Origin: Candidatus Krumholzibacteriota bacterium
Lineage (GTDB): Bacteria > Krumholzibacteriota > Krumholzibacteriia > Krumholzibacteriales > Krumholzibacteriaceae
Assembly: GCA_030613345.1 (NCBI GenBank)
Contig: JAUWMD010000116.1
Location: 1-7,818 of the forward strand
DNA: 7,818 bases
Direction of reading: 5' to 3'
The notes below the pieces were generated by a model. That model saw only the letters and a list, made by a program, of their open reading frames with translations. It was not told the origin of the DNA and ran no database searches. Shown here in pieces: positions 1-7,565 of this stretch; the stretch's first letter is position 1, and each line of letters begins with the position of its first letter. The position numbers and the translations under genes are program-made.

Positions 1-3000
1 AGCGTGATATGGCATTCCTCAACTGCTCGATCTCCGCGTCACCGAGCTTCTCTCCCTCTACCCTCAGATGAACCGCGCGAGTCAGATCCCTCAGCGCCTC
101 GTCTATCGTGTAGACCTTGTCGGCGATCACCTTCGTCTCACTCCCGTCCCTGATCGTGACCTTCCCCGGGATGACGACGAGACTGTCCTTCTCGAGCCTC
201 TCCCGGCTCGTCCGGAAGGAGCTGGCGAAGACGATCACCTCGTATGAACCGTTGAAATCCTCCACCGTGACGAAAGCCATCGCCTGACCCTTTCGGTCGT
301 TGATCACCCTCCGGTCGATGACCAGACCCGCAAGGATGATCTGCTCCTTGTCCTTCTTGTCCTGCAGTGTCGTGCTGTCGACCGACAGCAGCGGCCCCAG
401 TATATCACGGTAGCTGTCGAGGGGATGGCCGGAGAAATAGAATCCGAGCGATTCCCTCTCCCTGTGAAGCCGTTCGCTGTCATCCCATGCCGGGATGTCG
501 TCGAGCGGCACCGTCTCCCACTCGGAAGAGCCGTCGCTGAAGCCGAGGAGCGTCTGCCTCTTGTCCTTCTCCGCCTGTCTTCGCTGCGCGCACATGATGA
601 TCCGGTAGAGCGAGGCCATCTTCTGCGACCTCCTGCCGGGCAGGGGATCCATCGCCCCGCTCTGGATGAGGCTCTCGATGACGCGGCGGTTGACCTGCCT
701 CAGGTCGATGCGGTCGCAGAAATCGAACAGGTCGCGGAACGGGCCGTTCTGCCTTCTCTCCTCGACAACGCCCCCTATCGCCTTCTCGCCTACGTTCTTG
801 ATAGCGGCGAGCCCGTACGTTATCGCCCCGCCGGCCAGTCCGAAGCTGGTGCCGCCCGAATTGATGTCGGGCGGGTCGACGAGAAGACCGAGATTCCTGC
901 ATTCGTCGAGAAGCACGATCAGCCGGTTCGTGTCTCCCATGTCGGTCGTCATCGCTGCTGCCATGAATGCCTCTGTGTGATGCGCCTTGAGGCAGGCCGT
1001 CTGCATCGAGATCATCGCGTAGGCCGCCGAGTGCGACTTGTTGAAACCGTATCCGGCGAAATGGGCCATCAACTCGAATACCTTCTTCGCCGTCTTCTGC
1101 GGTATACCCTTTTCAACGGCGCCGCTGATGAAGGATTCCTCCTGCTTCTTCATCTTCTCCGGGTCCTTCTTACCCATAGCGCGCCGCAGTATGTCGGCCT
1201 GCCCGAGAGTGAATCCGGCCATATCGCTGGCAATGCGCATGACCTGCTCCTGGTAGAGGATCACGCCGTACGTCTCCTCGAGGATCGGCTCGAGGAGCTT
1301 ATGGTCATACTTGATCTTACTCCGGCCGTGCTTGCTCTCGATGAAGTCGGTCACCATCCCGCCGCCGAGCGGCCCGGGCCTGTAGAGGGCGTTGACGGCG
1401 GTGATGTCGCCGAAGACGGTCGGCTCGATCCTGCGCAGGAGGTCCCTCATGCCGGAGGACTCGAGCTGGAAGAGGGCGACGGTGCGCCCCTTCCTGAGAA
1501 GCTCGAAGGTCCCCGGGTCGTCGATCGGTATCTCGTCTATGTCTATCTCGACGCCCTCGTGCTCCTTTATCAGGGCCAGCGTCTTCTCGATGTGCGAGAG
1601 GGTCTTCAGCCCGAGGATGTCTATCTTCAGCAGGCCGATGCTCTCGAGGATCTTCATCTCGTACTGCGTGGTGACCTCGCCCTTGGTCGAGCGATAGAGG
1701 GGAACGTGGTCTACGAGCCTCGTCGGAGTTATGACAAGGCCGGCGGCGTGCGTCGAGGCGTGACGGGCAAGTCCCTCGAGACGCAGTGAAAGATCTACGA
1801 GGCGCTTTATCTGCGGGTCACTGTCGTAGAGCTCCTTCATCTCGGGCACCGACTCGATCGCCTTCGTCAGAGTCGTGCCCGGCGTCGACGGAATCATCTT
1901 GGCGAATTTGTCGACGTCGCCGTACGGGATCTTCAGCACCCTGCCGACATCTCTTACGACCGCCCTCGCAGCCATCCTCCCGAACGTGATTATCTGACAT
2001 ACGTTTTCCTTGCCGTACTTCTCAACGACATGATCGATGACATCCTGACGCTTCTCGTCGCAGAAGTCTATGTCTATATCCGGCATTGAGATACGCTCAG
2101 GGTTTAAGAACCTTTCGAAGAGAAGGCCATGCTCGAGAGGGTTGATGTTCGTAATGCTGAGAGCGTAGCAGACGAGGCTTCCCGCCGCAGATCCTCTTCC
2201 CGGCCCGACGGGGATTCCCATCTCCTTGGCCGCGTGGACGATGTCCCAGACGATGAGGAAATAACCGGCAAAGTTCATCTTGTTGATCACGTCGAGCTCG
2301 TACCGGATCCTCTCCCGGGCCTCCGGGGTCACTTCGTGAAGGCGCTTCGGGAGGTACTCGTCCACGAGATACCCGAGGTATTCCTCGGGGCTCTCATAAG
2401 GCTCGGGTATCGGGAAAACAGGAAGCTGCGTCCCTCTGTCGGTCAGTTCAAACTCGCACTTCGCCGCGATCTTGAGCGTGTTCGACAGCGCCTCGGGATA
2501 ATCGGCGAACAGCTTGCGCATCTCTTCGGGAGACTTGAAGTACGTCTCCGGGTGCGAGCGCATCCCCCTCGCCGGATCGTCGAGGTCCTTGCCCGTCTGC
2601 AGGCAGAGTAGGACGTCGTGCGCCTCGTGATCTCCCGCCCCGCGGAAGTGGCAGTCGTTCGTCGCTACGATCGGGAGATCGAGCTCCCTGGCGAGATCGA
2701 CGAGCTTCGGGATCAGCTCGATCTCCTCCGGGATACCGTGGTTCTGCAGCTCTATGTAGAAATCGCCCGGCGCGAAGATCGAGGCGAGCCTCCTCGCGAG
2801 TCCGGCCGCCTCCTCCCTCCGCCCGTCCCTGAGAAGCTTCGGGATCGAGCCCTGAAGACAGGCGGAAAGTCCTATAAGGCCTTCGGCGCTCTTCTCGAGG
2901 AGCTCGAGATCTATCCTCGGCTTGTAGTAGAAGCCTTCCGTATACGCGGTCGACGAGAGCTCGATCAGGTTCCTGTAACCCGTCTCGTTCTTCACGAGGA

Positions 3001-3280
3001 GAACGAGATGCTCGTTGCGCGCCTGGCCGCGGAGGGCCGTCTTCTGCGTGTGGCCGTCCCTGGCGACATAGGTCTCCATACCGATGATCGGCTTGATCCC
3101 CGCCGCCTTCGCCTCGCGATAGAACGGTATCGCGCCGAAGAGATTGCCGTGGTCGGTGAGCGCGACGGCGCTCATCCCCATATCCACCGCGGTAGATACG
3201 AGGTCCTTGATGCGAAGCGCTCCGTCGAGAAGACTGTACTCCGAATGGTTGTGAAGATGAAGAAAACCTGCGCCGGCCAT
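1..3280 (-). CDS. dnaE: DNA polymerase III alpha subunit (DnaE1 type), C-terminus cut by window edge
   Basis: This is the catalytic subunit of the replicative DNA polymerase III holoenzyme, extending primers at the fork in the cytoplasm. The minus-strand frame is open from ATG 3278-3280 to the left edge, giving 1093 residues; family members are roughly 1100-1200, so only the tail is missing. Domains in order: PHP domain (about 1-280) opening HLHNHSEYS; palm with GPGRGSAAGS at 359-368 and catalytic PDIDIDF at 400-406 (Asp401, Asp403), third catalytic Asp554 in LLKIDILGL; fingers with FNKSHSAAYA at 746-755; helix-hairpin-helix region around NVGEK 829-833; internal clamp-binding-like QTLLGF from 909; OB fold from about 980. 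Asp numbering nearly matches E. coli (401, 403, 555). All nine PHP metal ligands appear present (His10, His12, Asp19, His44, Glu69, His91, Cys141, Asp209, His211). The start is supported by the PHP motif beginning at once and by a good ribosome site. It follows the M23 peptidase gene by 22 bp, probably in one operon. Identification is very secure. Confidence 0.98.
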   Translation of the reverse strand, partial: MAGAGFLHLHNHSEYSLLDGALRIKDLVSTAVDMGMSAVALTDHGNLFGAIPFYREAKAAGIKPIIGMETYVARDGHTQKTALRGQARNEHLVLLVKNETGYRNLIELSSTAYTEGFYYKPRIDLELLEKSAEGLIGLSACLQGSIPKLLRDGRREEAAGLARRLASIFAPGDFYIELQNHGIPEEIELIPKLVDLARELDLPIVATNDCHFRGAGDHEAHDVLLCLQTGKDLDDPARGMRSHPETYFKSPEEMRKLFADYPEALSNTLKIAAKCEFELTDRGTQLPVFPIPEPYESPEEYLGYLVDEYLPKRLHEVTPEARERIRYELDVINKMNFAGYFLIVWDIVHAAKEMGIPVGPGRGSAAGSLVCYALSITNINPLEHGLLFERFLNPERISMPDIDIDFCDEKRQDVIDHVVEKYGKENVCQIITFGRMAARAVVRDVGRVLKIPYGDVDKFAKMIPSTPGTTLTKAIESVPEMKELYDSDPQIKRLVDLSLRLEGLARHASTHAAGLVITPTRLVDHVPLYRSTKGEVTTQYEMKILESIGLLKIDILGLKTLSHIEKTLALIKEHEGVEIDIDEIPIDDPGTFELLRKGRTVALFQLESSGMRDLLRRIEPTVFGDITAVNALYRPGPLGGGMVTDFIESKHGRSKIKYDHKLLEPILEETYGVILYQEQVMRIASDMAGFTLGQADILRRAMGKKDPEKMKKQEESFISGAVEKGIPQKTAKKVFELMAHFAGYGFNKSHSAAYAMISMQTACLKAHHTEAFMAAAMTTDMGDTNRLIVLLDECRNLGLLVDPPDINSGGTSFGLAGGAITYGLAAIKNVGEKAIGGVVEERRQNGPFRDLFDFCDRIDLRQVNRRVIESLIQSGAMDPLPGRRSQKMASLYRIIMCAQRRQAEKDKRQTLLGFSDGSSEWETVPLDDIPAWDDSERLHRERESLGFYFSGHPLDSYRDILGPLLSVDSTTLQDKKDKEQIILAGLVIDRRVINDRKGQAMAFVTVEDFNGSYEVIVFASSFRTSRERLEKDSLVVIPGKVTIRDGSETKVIADKVYTIDEALRDLTRAVHLRVEGEKLGDAEIEQLRNAISR

Positions 3281-3290
3281 TCTGCCTCTA

Positions 3291-3296
3291 CCTCCC
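3291..3296 (-). promoter_or_regulatory. Ribosome binding site of dnaE
   Basis: On the minus strand GGGAGG lies 10 nt before the ATG at 3280, in the short gap after the peptidase stop codon. A second GAGG lies 4 nt from the ATG. This supports the chosen dnaE start. The absence of room for a full promoter in the gap (22 bp) suggests dnaE is read from upstream, though a promoter inside the peptidase gene cannot be excluded. Confidence 0.7.
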
Positions 3297-3302
3297 GGCC
3301 AC

Positions 3303-5567
3303 TTATTCTAGCACAAAACCGAATTCGCCGACACTCCTGTTTCCTGCGCGGTCGCTGACCTCCACGGAAAGCACCGTACGGCCCGCGGGAAACGACTCGG
3401 GGACGGGGATGACGAGCCTCTTTCTGAACCCGTCCCACTCGCAGACGACCCTCTTACCCCCGAGCCAGGCCTCGGCGGCCCACGGATCGACGCCGGTCCC
3501 TTCCTCGGTGACGGGGACGGAGCAGAAATACGGCTTGAAGAATCCGCTTCCCGCGTGACTCTTCTCCACCGCTACATGCTCGATCACCGGCGGAATGCCG
3601 TCACTGAGAAAGATGTACGTGCCCGGTCTGCCGATCGATACATACCCGCCCTCCATGGCCGGGACGCCCACACATTTCCACCCCTTCTCCTCCTTCCAGA
3701 TAAAGAGCCCCGTCTTCCCGTCCGGCTCGCAGTGGAGCCTCATCGGTTTCGACAGGTTCTCAACGGGGAAGTCGAGGTCGAAAGGCCCGCTGACCGGGGT
3801 CAGTCCCGCAGGGGCGGGCCCGCGCATCGGTACCTCGGTGATCCCGAGTGGCGTGGCCGCGCGAAGGGCAGGCGCTTCCATCCTCGCATCGATCGAATCG
3901 GAGAGGGTGAACCGGGCGCTGCCGCCGGAGCGCAGCGCGAATATCCTCGAGGCCTTCGCGGCGAAGACAGGAAAACCTCTGTAATCGATACCCGAGAATG
4001 TGAAGACCGCTTCGCTCTGGCCGAACACCTCGTTCCCGGCGATCGCGACATACTCCGACTGGGCCGTCTGGTAGACGGGCAGCGGGCTCTCCTCCCCCAC
4101 GGCTATCCTGGGCATCGAGGCAAGAACGGCATCGGTTCTCACATGGAGAATGACGCCCTCGTCGAAGGTCCCCGGAAGGAGCGACGCAAAGACCATGTCT
4201 CTTTCCACCGAGACCTGCGGCGAGGCGAACCATCTGCTGACCTCGGCACCCTCATCGTCGATCACGTCGATCCTGTATACAGCTCCGGCACGGTCGGTCA
4301 CAACCGCCCTGTAATACTCCCCCACACGTTCCGGCGCCAGCGCGCTCCAGGTACCTCCCCCGTCGAGAGATTCGAAGAGCCTGATGATCACATCGCCGCC
4401 GTCCGGATCCCCGGCCGCGACTACGATCTCCGCCGCCGCCTCGAGCCTCCGCGCCGTTGTGATCACGGGAAAATCGTGTATTGCGAAATGGAATATGGCG
4501 CTGGAAGAGTTCCCTGAGGCGTCCCTGACCGTCAGGAGCCCGACATGGAGTCCCTTCCTGAGGGCAACCCCGGATTCCCTCTGCCCGGTATGCACCACTC
4601 CCGGGCCGGATCTGTCTCTCCTCGTGCCTCCCCGGACGGGATAGAGCCTCAAGTAGCGGCCCGCCGGCCCTTCTCCCCTGACATGGTACTCGGCCGATAT
4701 CTCGCCCGACTGTGAATATGAAAAGACCTCGTTTCTCACCGAATAGACCGTCTTCCCGTCGACCGCCAGTTCGATCGACACGGGAGCCATCCTGTACCTC
4801 CCATACCCCTGCTCGTCCCATGTGGCGAGCCCGAAGCCGAACACCCCGTCGAGCTGGAGTGTATCGGGCAGGATAAAGCGCCTCGACCCGGACGCCCTGA
4901 AATACCTGACAGCGGGCAGGGGACCCTCCTCCGTGACGCTTCCGCGTCCGAAGGGAACGATCTCGAGACCCGAGACGATCGGCGGTGAACGGTCGGGCAC
5001 TGTATATATATCGACGAGGGGATTGACCGGTCTCCCGGCCTCGTCGCGCAGCTCGAAATGCAGATGCGGCGCTACCGTCCCCGTCTCGCCGGAGAAGGCG
5101 ACCGTATCGCCGACCTCGAAGCGGTACGCGCCGTCGGGCAGACGGAAGTCGCACCAGTTCATCTCCCTCTGCACCCTGTAATGCCAGGCGAGGGAATCGA
5201 CCGACCTGTCGAACTGGTCGAGATGAGCGTAGACCGCCGTGCTGCCGTCGGTCAGTTTGAGGTAGAGCGCCTTCCCGTACCCGGCGGCGGCGACCTTTAC
5301 CCTGACGACGCGGCCTTCCGATACGGCGAGGCACGGGAGGCCGACCGCTCCGTACGAGCGGAGGTCTATCCCCGCGTGATAGTGGCCGTTCCTGTATTCG
5401 CTGAAGCTGGAGCTGAGGCGCCTGTTGCCGTGCATCGGCCACAGGTAGACCTCGCCGCGCGCACCGGGGAGCGATACGGGAAGCAGCGCGACCGCCAGGA
5501 CGGCGGCCGCGGACAGCCGGGTGAGCGACCGGCCGCGGGACATATTCAGTAGTCTCTTTTCAAACAT
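3303..5567 (-). CDS. Exported M23-family zinc metallopeptidase with long beta-rich C-terminal region
   Basis: Predicted cell-wall peptidoglycan endopeptidase of the LytM/M23 family, cutting peptide crosslinks outside the cytoplasmic membrane. A signal peptide (Arg-rich n-region, hydrophobic core LSAAAVLAVALLPVSL at 18-33, likely processing near GARG 35-38) is followed at once by the peptidase domain, about 44-180. Zinc and catalytic residues are complete: HAGID (His64, Asp68), YAHLD (His115) and PHLHFEL (His168, His170). Between YAHLD and the GDTVAFSGETG strand there is a long insert (about 120-150, Trp/Tyr-rich), as I recall from Bacteroidetes-like M23 proteins. The remaining 570 residues are beta-strand-rich with no motif I can name; the last 100 or so (DGIPPVIEHV, GTGVDP, EVSDRAGNRS) look like an Ig-like domain. 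Two starts are possible: ATG 5567, and ATG 5543 (MSRGRS), giving 746 residues and a tidier signal peptide. Neither has a strong ribosome site. Whether it is a lytic enzyme or a regulator is unknown, but intact metal residues favour activity. It is the first visible gene of the leftward unit with dnaE. Confidence 0.9.
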   Translation of the reverse strand: MFEKRLLNMSRGRSLTRLSAAAVLAVALLPVSLPGARGEVYLWPMHGNRRLSSSFSEYRNGHYHAGIDLRSYGAVGLPCLAVSEGRVVRVKVAAAGYGKALYLKLTDGSTAVYAHLDQFDRSVDSLAWHYRVQREMNWCDFRLPDGAYRFEVGDTVAFSGETGTVAPHLHFELRDEAGRPVNPLVDIYTVPDRSPPIVSGLEIVPFGRGSVTEEGPLPAVRYFRASGSRRFILPDTLQLDGVFGFGLATWDEQGYGRYRMAPVSIELAVDGKTVYSVRNEVFSYSQSGEISAEYHVRGEGPAGRYLRLYPVRGGTRRDRSGPGVVHTGQRESGVALRKGLHVGLLTVRDASGNSSSAIFHFAIHDFPVITTARRLEAAAEIVVAAGDPDGGDVIIRLFESLDGGGTWSALAPERVGEYYRAVVTDRAGAVYRIDVIDDEGAEVSRWFASPQVSVERDMVFASLLPGTFDEGVILHVRTDAVLASMPRIAVGEESPLPVYQTAQSEYVAIAGNEVFGQSEAVFTFSGIDYRGFPVFAAKASRIFALRSGGSARFTLSDSIDARMEAPALRAATPLGITEVPMRGPAPAGLTPVSGPFDLDFPVENLSKPMRLHCEPDGKTGLFIWKEEKGWKCVGVPAMEGGYVSIGRPGTYIFLSDGIPPVIEHVAVEKSHAGSGFFKPYFCSVPVTEEGTGVDPWAAEAWLGGKRVVCEWDGFRKRLVIPVPESFPAGRTVLSVEVSDRAGNRSVGEFGFVLE

Positions 5568-5576
5568 GTCCCGTGG

Positions 5577-5606
5577 AAATTACCACCGCCGTGCGAAAGG
5601 TGTCAA
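5577..5606 (-). promoter_or_regulatory. Candidate sigma-70-type promoter for the M23 peptidase-dnaE unit
   Basis: On the minus strand a perfect -35 TTGACA (5606-5601) is followed after 18 nt by TAATTT (5582-5577), a 3/6 match to TATAAT. Transcription would begin near 5570, only a few bases before ATG 5567, so this promoter would make that start almost leaderless and leave about 27 nt of leader for ATG 5543. The -10 is weak and the spacing one base long, so this is a candidate only. Confidence 0.4.
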
Positions 5607-5620
5607 CGCCGTTAAAAGAT

Positions 5621-5649
5621 TTGCAAGCGGACATCTTATTTGCTACCTT
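5621..5649 (+). promoter_or_regulatory. Candidate promoter for the PpiD-like gene, extended -10
   Basis: TTGCAA (5621-5626, 4/6 to TTGACA) is separated by 17 nt from TACCTT (5644-5649, 3/6 to TATAAT). The -10 is preceded by TG at 5641-5642 with one base between, an extended -10 arrangement that can compensate for weak hexamers. The start would be near 5656, giving a leader of about 58 nt. It lies back to back with the leftward candidate promoter in the same AT-richer gap; the two -35 hexamers are only 14 bp apart. Confidence 0.4.
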
Positions 5650-5694
5650 AATGGACTATGACTGAATGATTTCTGCGTATTCGACATGTTTCGA

Positions 5695-5704
5695 AAGGAC
5701 AGGG
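5695..5704 (+). promoter_or_regulatory. Ribosome binding site of the PpiD-like gene
   Basis: AAGGACAGGG contains two purine-rich cores: AAGGA (14 nt before the ATG at 5714) and AGGG (9 nt before it). The second has better spacing. Both support the 5714 start, which is immediately followed by a short charged stretch and a transmembrane helix, as expected for an N-terminally anchored protein. Confidence 0.55.
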
Positions 5705-5713
5705 TAGCGCCAG

Positions 5714-7510
5714 ATGCTTAAACAGTTGCGCGAAAACACGAAAACGATCCTTTGGGTCGTAGTGGTAGCGTTCGTGGTCTCAATATTCGCCGTCTGGGGA
5801 ATGAACCAGAGGAGCGGCGGGCGACCGGAGCAGGAAACCAGCGTGATCGGCTCGGTAGACGGTATCGAACTCAGCAGACAGATGTTCGCCAACACTTTCC
5901 AGGAGCTGTACAACAATATGAAGGTGCAGCGCGGTGAGGATTTCAGGCTGAGCAACACAGAGTCGTACATGCTCAGCGAGCAGGCCTGGGAAATGATGAT
6001 CCAGAAGGCGATCATCGCGAGGGAGATCGAGAGGCTCGGGATCACAGTCACCGACAACGAGCTCGTCTCGTTCCTGCGCAGGAACCCCCACCCCACCCTT
6101 AGACAGATGTTCACCGACGAAGAGGGCAATTTCGACTACCAGGCATACCTGCAGGCCCTTTCGAATCCCGACGCGGACTGGATAGAGCTGGAGAGATGGG
6201 GACGCTCCGTCCTGCCCGAGATCAAGCTGGAGACGATGCTCTCCTCGCAGGTGCATGTCTCGGAGAAACAGATACGAGACAGTTTCCAAAGACAGAATAC
6301 GAGGATAAAGGTCCGTTACGTAAAGGTCCCGTTCCCCGACGAGGACCCGCCGTACGAGCCTGCTGAGGCCGAGATTCGGTCCATGTACGAGGAAAAACGG
6401 GAAGAGTTCAAGGCTCCCGAGAAGAGGGCGATCAGGATGATCAGGATCGAGAAGGCCCCTACCGACCTCGATGAGCTCGACGTCCGGGAGAGAATGAACG
6501 AGCTTCGCGGCGAGATCCTTGAGGGTCTCGACTTCGCCGAAGCGGCCAGGCAGGAATCTGACGATCAAATGACCGCGCAGAAAGGCGGCAACCTGGGATT
6601 CTTCGGCCGCGGCGTCATGGATTCCCTTTTCACCGAGACGGCCTTCGCGCTCGAATCCGGAGAGATCAGCGAGCCGGTGAGGACGACCTTCGGATACCAC
6701 CTCATAAGGACGGAAGAGAAGACGGTCGAGGAAGACGAGGAGAAGGTCAGGGCGAGCCACATACTGATGCGGGTCGAACCCGGTTACGACACGATCGATT
6801 CGCTGAGGACGCTTCTTGCCGACCTGCGGGATACGATCATCGACAAGGGCATCACGGCCGCAGACGACTTCGGTCTCGAGGTCATCGAGCCTGAGCCGTT
6901 CGTCCAGGGATCTTTCATCAAGGATCACGGCTATCTTCCGCGCATCGTGAATTTCACATTCAACACTGATGTCGGCAAGATCAGCGGGACGATGGAGACC
7001 GAGCAGTACATCTACATAGTCGAGGTCATACAGATCATCGGCGAATCAACGATGCCGCTCGAAGAGGTAAGACCCCTGCTCGTCGAGAAAATAAAGATGG
7101 ATCGCGGGGAAAACGCCGCGCTCGAGACGGCCGGAGAGCTTCGCGCCAGAGCCGTCACCGGCGGCGACCTCGAGGCGGCCGCCCATCTGTTCGAACTCGA
7201 AGTGACCGAGACGCCCCCCTTCACGATCGATTCGTCGATCCCCGGGATAGGCATGGGAACGGGATTCGCCGTGGCCGCATACGAGCTGCAGACCGGCAGG
7301 ATCGGGCCTCCCGTCAAGGTCCAGAACGAGTGGTTCATCATCGAGGTCATCGACAGGGTACCCGGAGAGCCGTCCGAGCTCGCCTCCCAGAGGGCAGCGA
7401 TCCTCCAGCAGCTCAGGCAGGAAAACGTATCGCGTTTCCTCGCCCTCTGGTACGAACAGCTGCGCAAGGACGCCGAGATCGTCGACAACCGCGAACGGAC
7501 GCTGAACTGA
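5714..7510 (+). CDS. Membrane-anchored SurA/PpiD-type peptidyl-prolyl cis-trans isomerase chaperone
   Basis: A periplasmic folding helper that binds newly exported proteins and may isomerise Xaa-Pro bonds. It is 598 residues, close to the usual PpiD length (about 620). Residues 1-11 are cytoplasmic and charged, 12-30 (ILWVVVVAFVVSIFAVWGM) form one membrane helix, and the rest is outside. Residues about 40-190 match the SurA-N/PpiD chaperone region (SVDGIELSRQMF, helical). A first parvulin domain spans about 235-335, with GGNLGFFGRG at 291-300, TAFALESGEIS and FGYHLIR (His329). A second begins RASHILM at 346-352 (His349). A third, more degenerate module covers about 490-550. The first module lacks the usual His in its opening strand (AIRMIRI, 239-245), and the second lacks the closing GYHLI-type His (reads YIYIVEVI). 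Catalysis is therefore uncertain, while the chaperone role is likely. The C-terminus is helical (LALWYEQLRKDAEI). It stands alone rightward and is divergent from the M23 gene. PpiD is the best label, but orthology with enterobacterial PpiD is not proven, so no symbol is given. Confidence 0.9.
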   Translation: MLKQLRENTKTILWVVVVAFVVSIFAVWGMNQRSGGRPEQETSVIGSVDGIELSRQMFANTFQELYNNMKVQRGEDFRLSNTESYMLSEQAWEMMIQKAIIAREIERLGITVTDNELVSFLRRNPHPTLRQMFTDEEGNFDYQAYLQALSNPDADWIELERWGRSVLPEIKLETMLSSQVHVSEKQIRDSFQRQNTRIKVRYVKVPFPDEDPPYEPAEAEIRSMYEEKREEFKAPEKRAIRMIRIEKAPTDLDELDVRERMNELRGEILEGLDFAEAARQESDDQMTAQKGGNLGFFGRGVMDSLFTETAFALESGEISEPVRTTFGYHLIRTEEKTVEEDEEKVRASHILMRVEPGYDTIDSLRTLLADLRDTIIDKGITAADDFGLEVIEPEPFVQGSFIKDHGYLPRIVNFTFNTDVGKISGTMETEQYIYIVEVIQIIGESTMPLEEVRPLLVEKIKMDRGENAALETAGELRARAVTGGDLEAAAHLFELEVTETPPFTIDSSIPGIGMGTGFAVAAYELQTGRIGPPVKVQNEWFIIEVIDRVPGEPSELASQRAAILQQLRQENVSRFLALWYEQLRKDAEIVDNRERTLN

Positions 7511-7565
7511 CTTCGGCGATCAAAACAACATCCATCTGACGATTACTCGTATTTAACGGCCTTGC

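Noticed and set aside
425..1789. A 454-codon open frame on the plus strand, opposite dnaE
   Set aside because: The minus strand here encodes conserved DnaE palm, fingers and helix-hairpin-helix motifs in one unbroken frame. The plus-strand translation has no recognisable domain and is the GC-rich shadow of that frame.
2129..3358. Two plus-strand open frames (160 and 246 codons) opposite the DnaE PHP and palm region
   Set aside because: They overlap the conserved PHP metal residues and GPGRGSAAGS motif on the minus strand, and their translations are Arg/Glu-rich without motifs.
3555..4517. A 320-codon plus-strand frame opposite the peptidase tail
   Set aside because: The minus-strand frame continues without a break from a clear M23 domain to an Ig-like end. 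The plus-strand product looks like random GC-rich translation.
4252..5442. A 396-codon minus-strand frame overlapping the M23 domain in another frame
   Set aside because: It is extremely Arg-rich with no motif, while the alternative frame contains the complete M23 active site.
5651..5665. Short upstream open frame in the PpiD leader (ATG GAC TAT GAC TGA)
   Set aside because: It is only four codons, has no ribosome site, and its ATG at 5651 lies just upstream of the predicted transcription start.
5780..6928. A 382-codon minus-strand frame opposite the PpiD-like gene
   Set aside because: The plus-strand product has a membrane helix, SurA-like region and parvulin motifs. The opposite frame has none and lacks a ribosome site.
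7511..7565. Possible bidirectional terminator between the convergent stop codons
   Set aside because: I looked for a GC-rich hairpin followed by a T run on either strand and found only short imperfect pairings, so no terminator is called.
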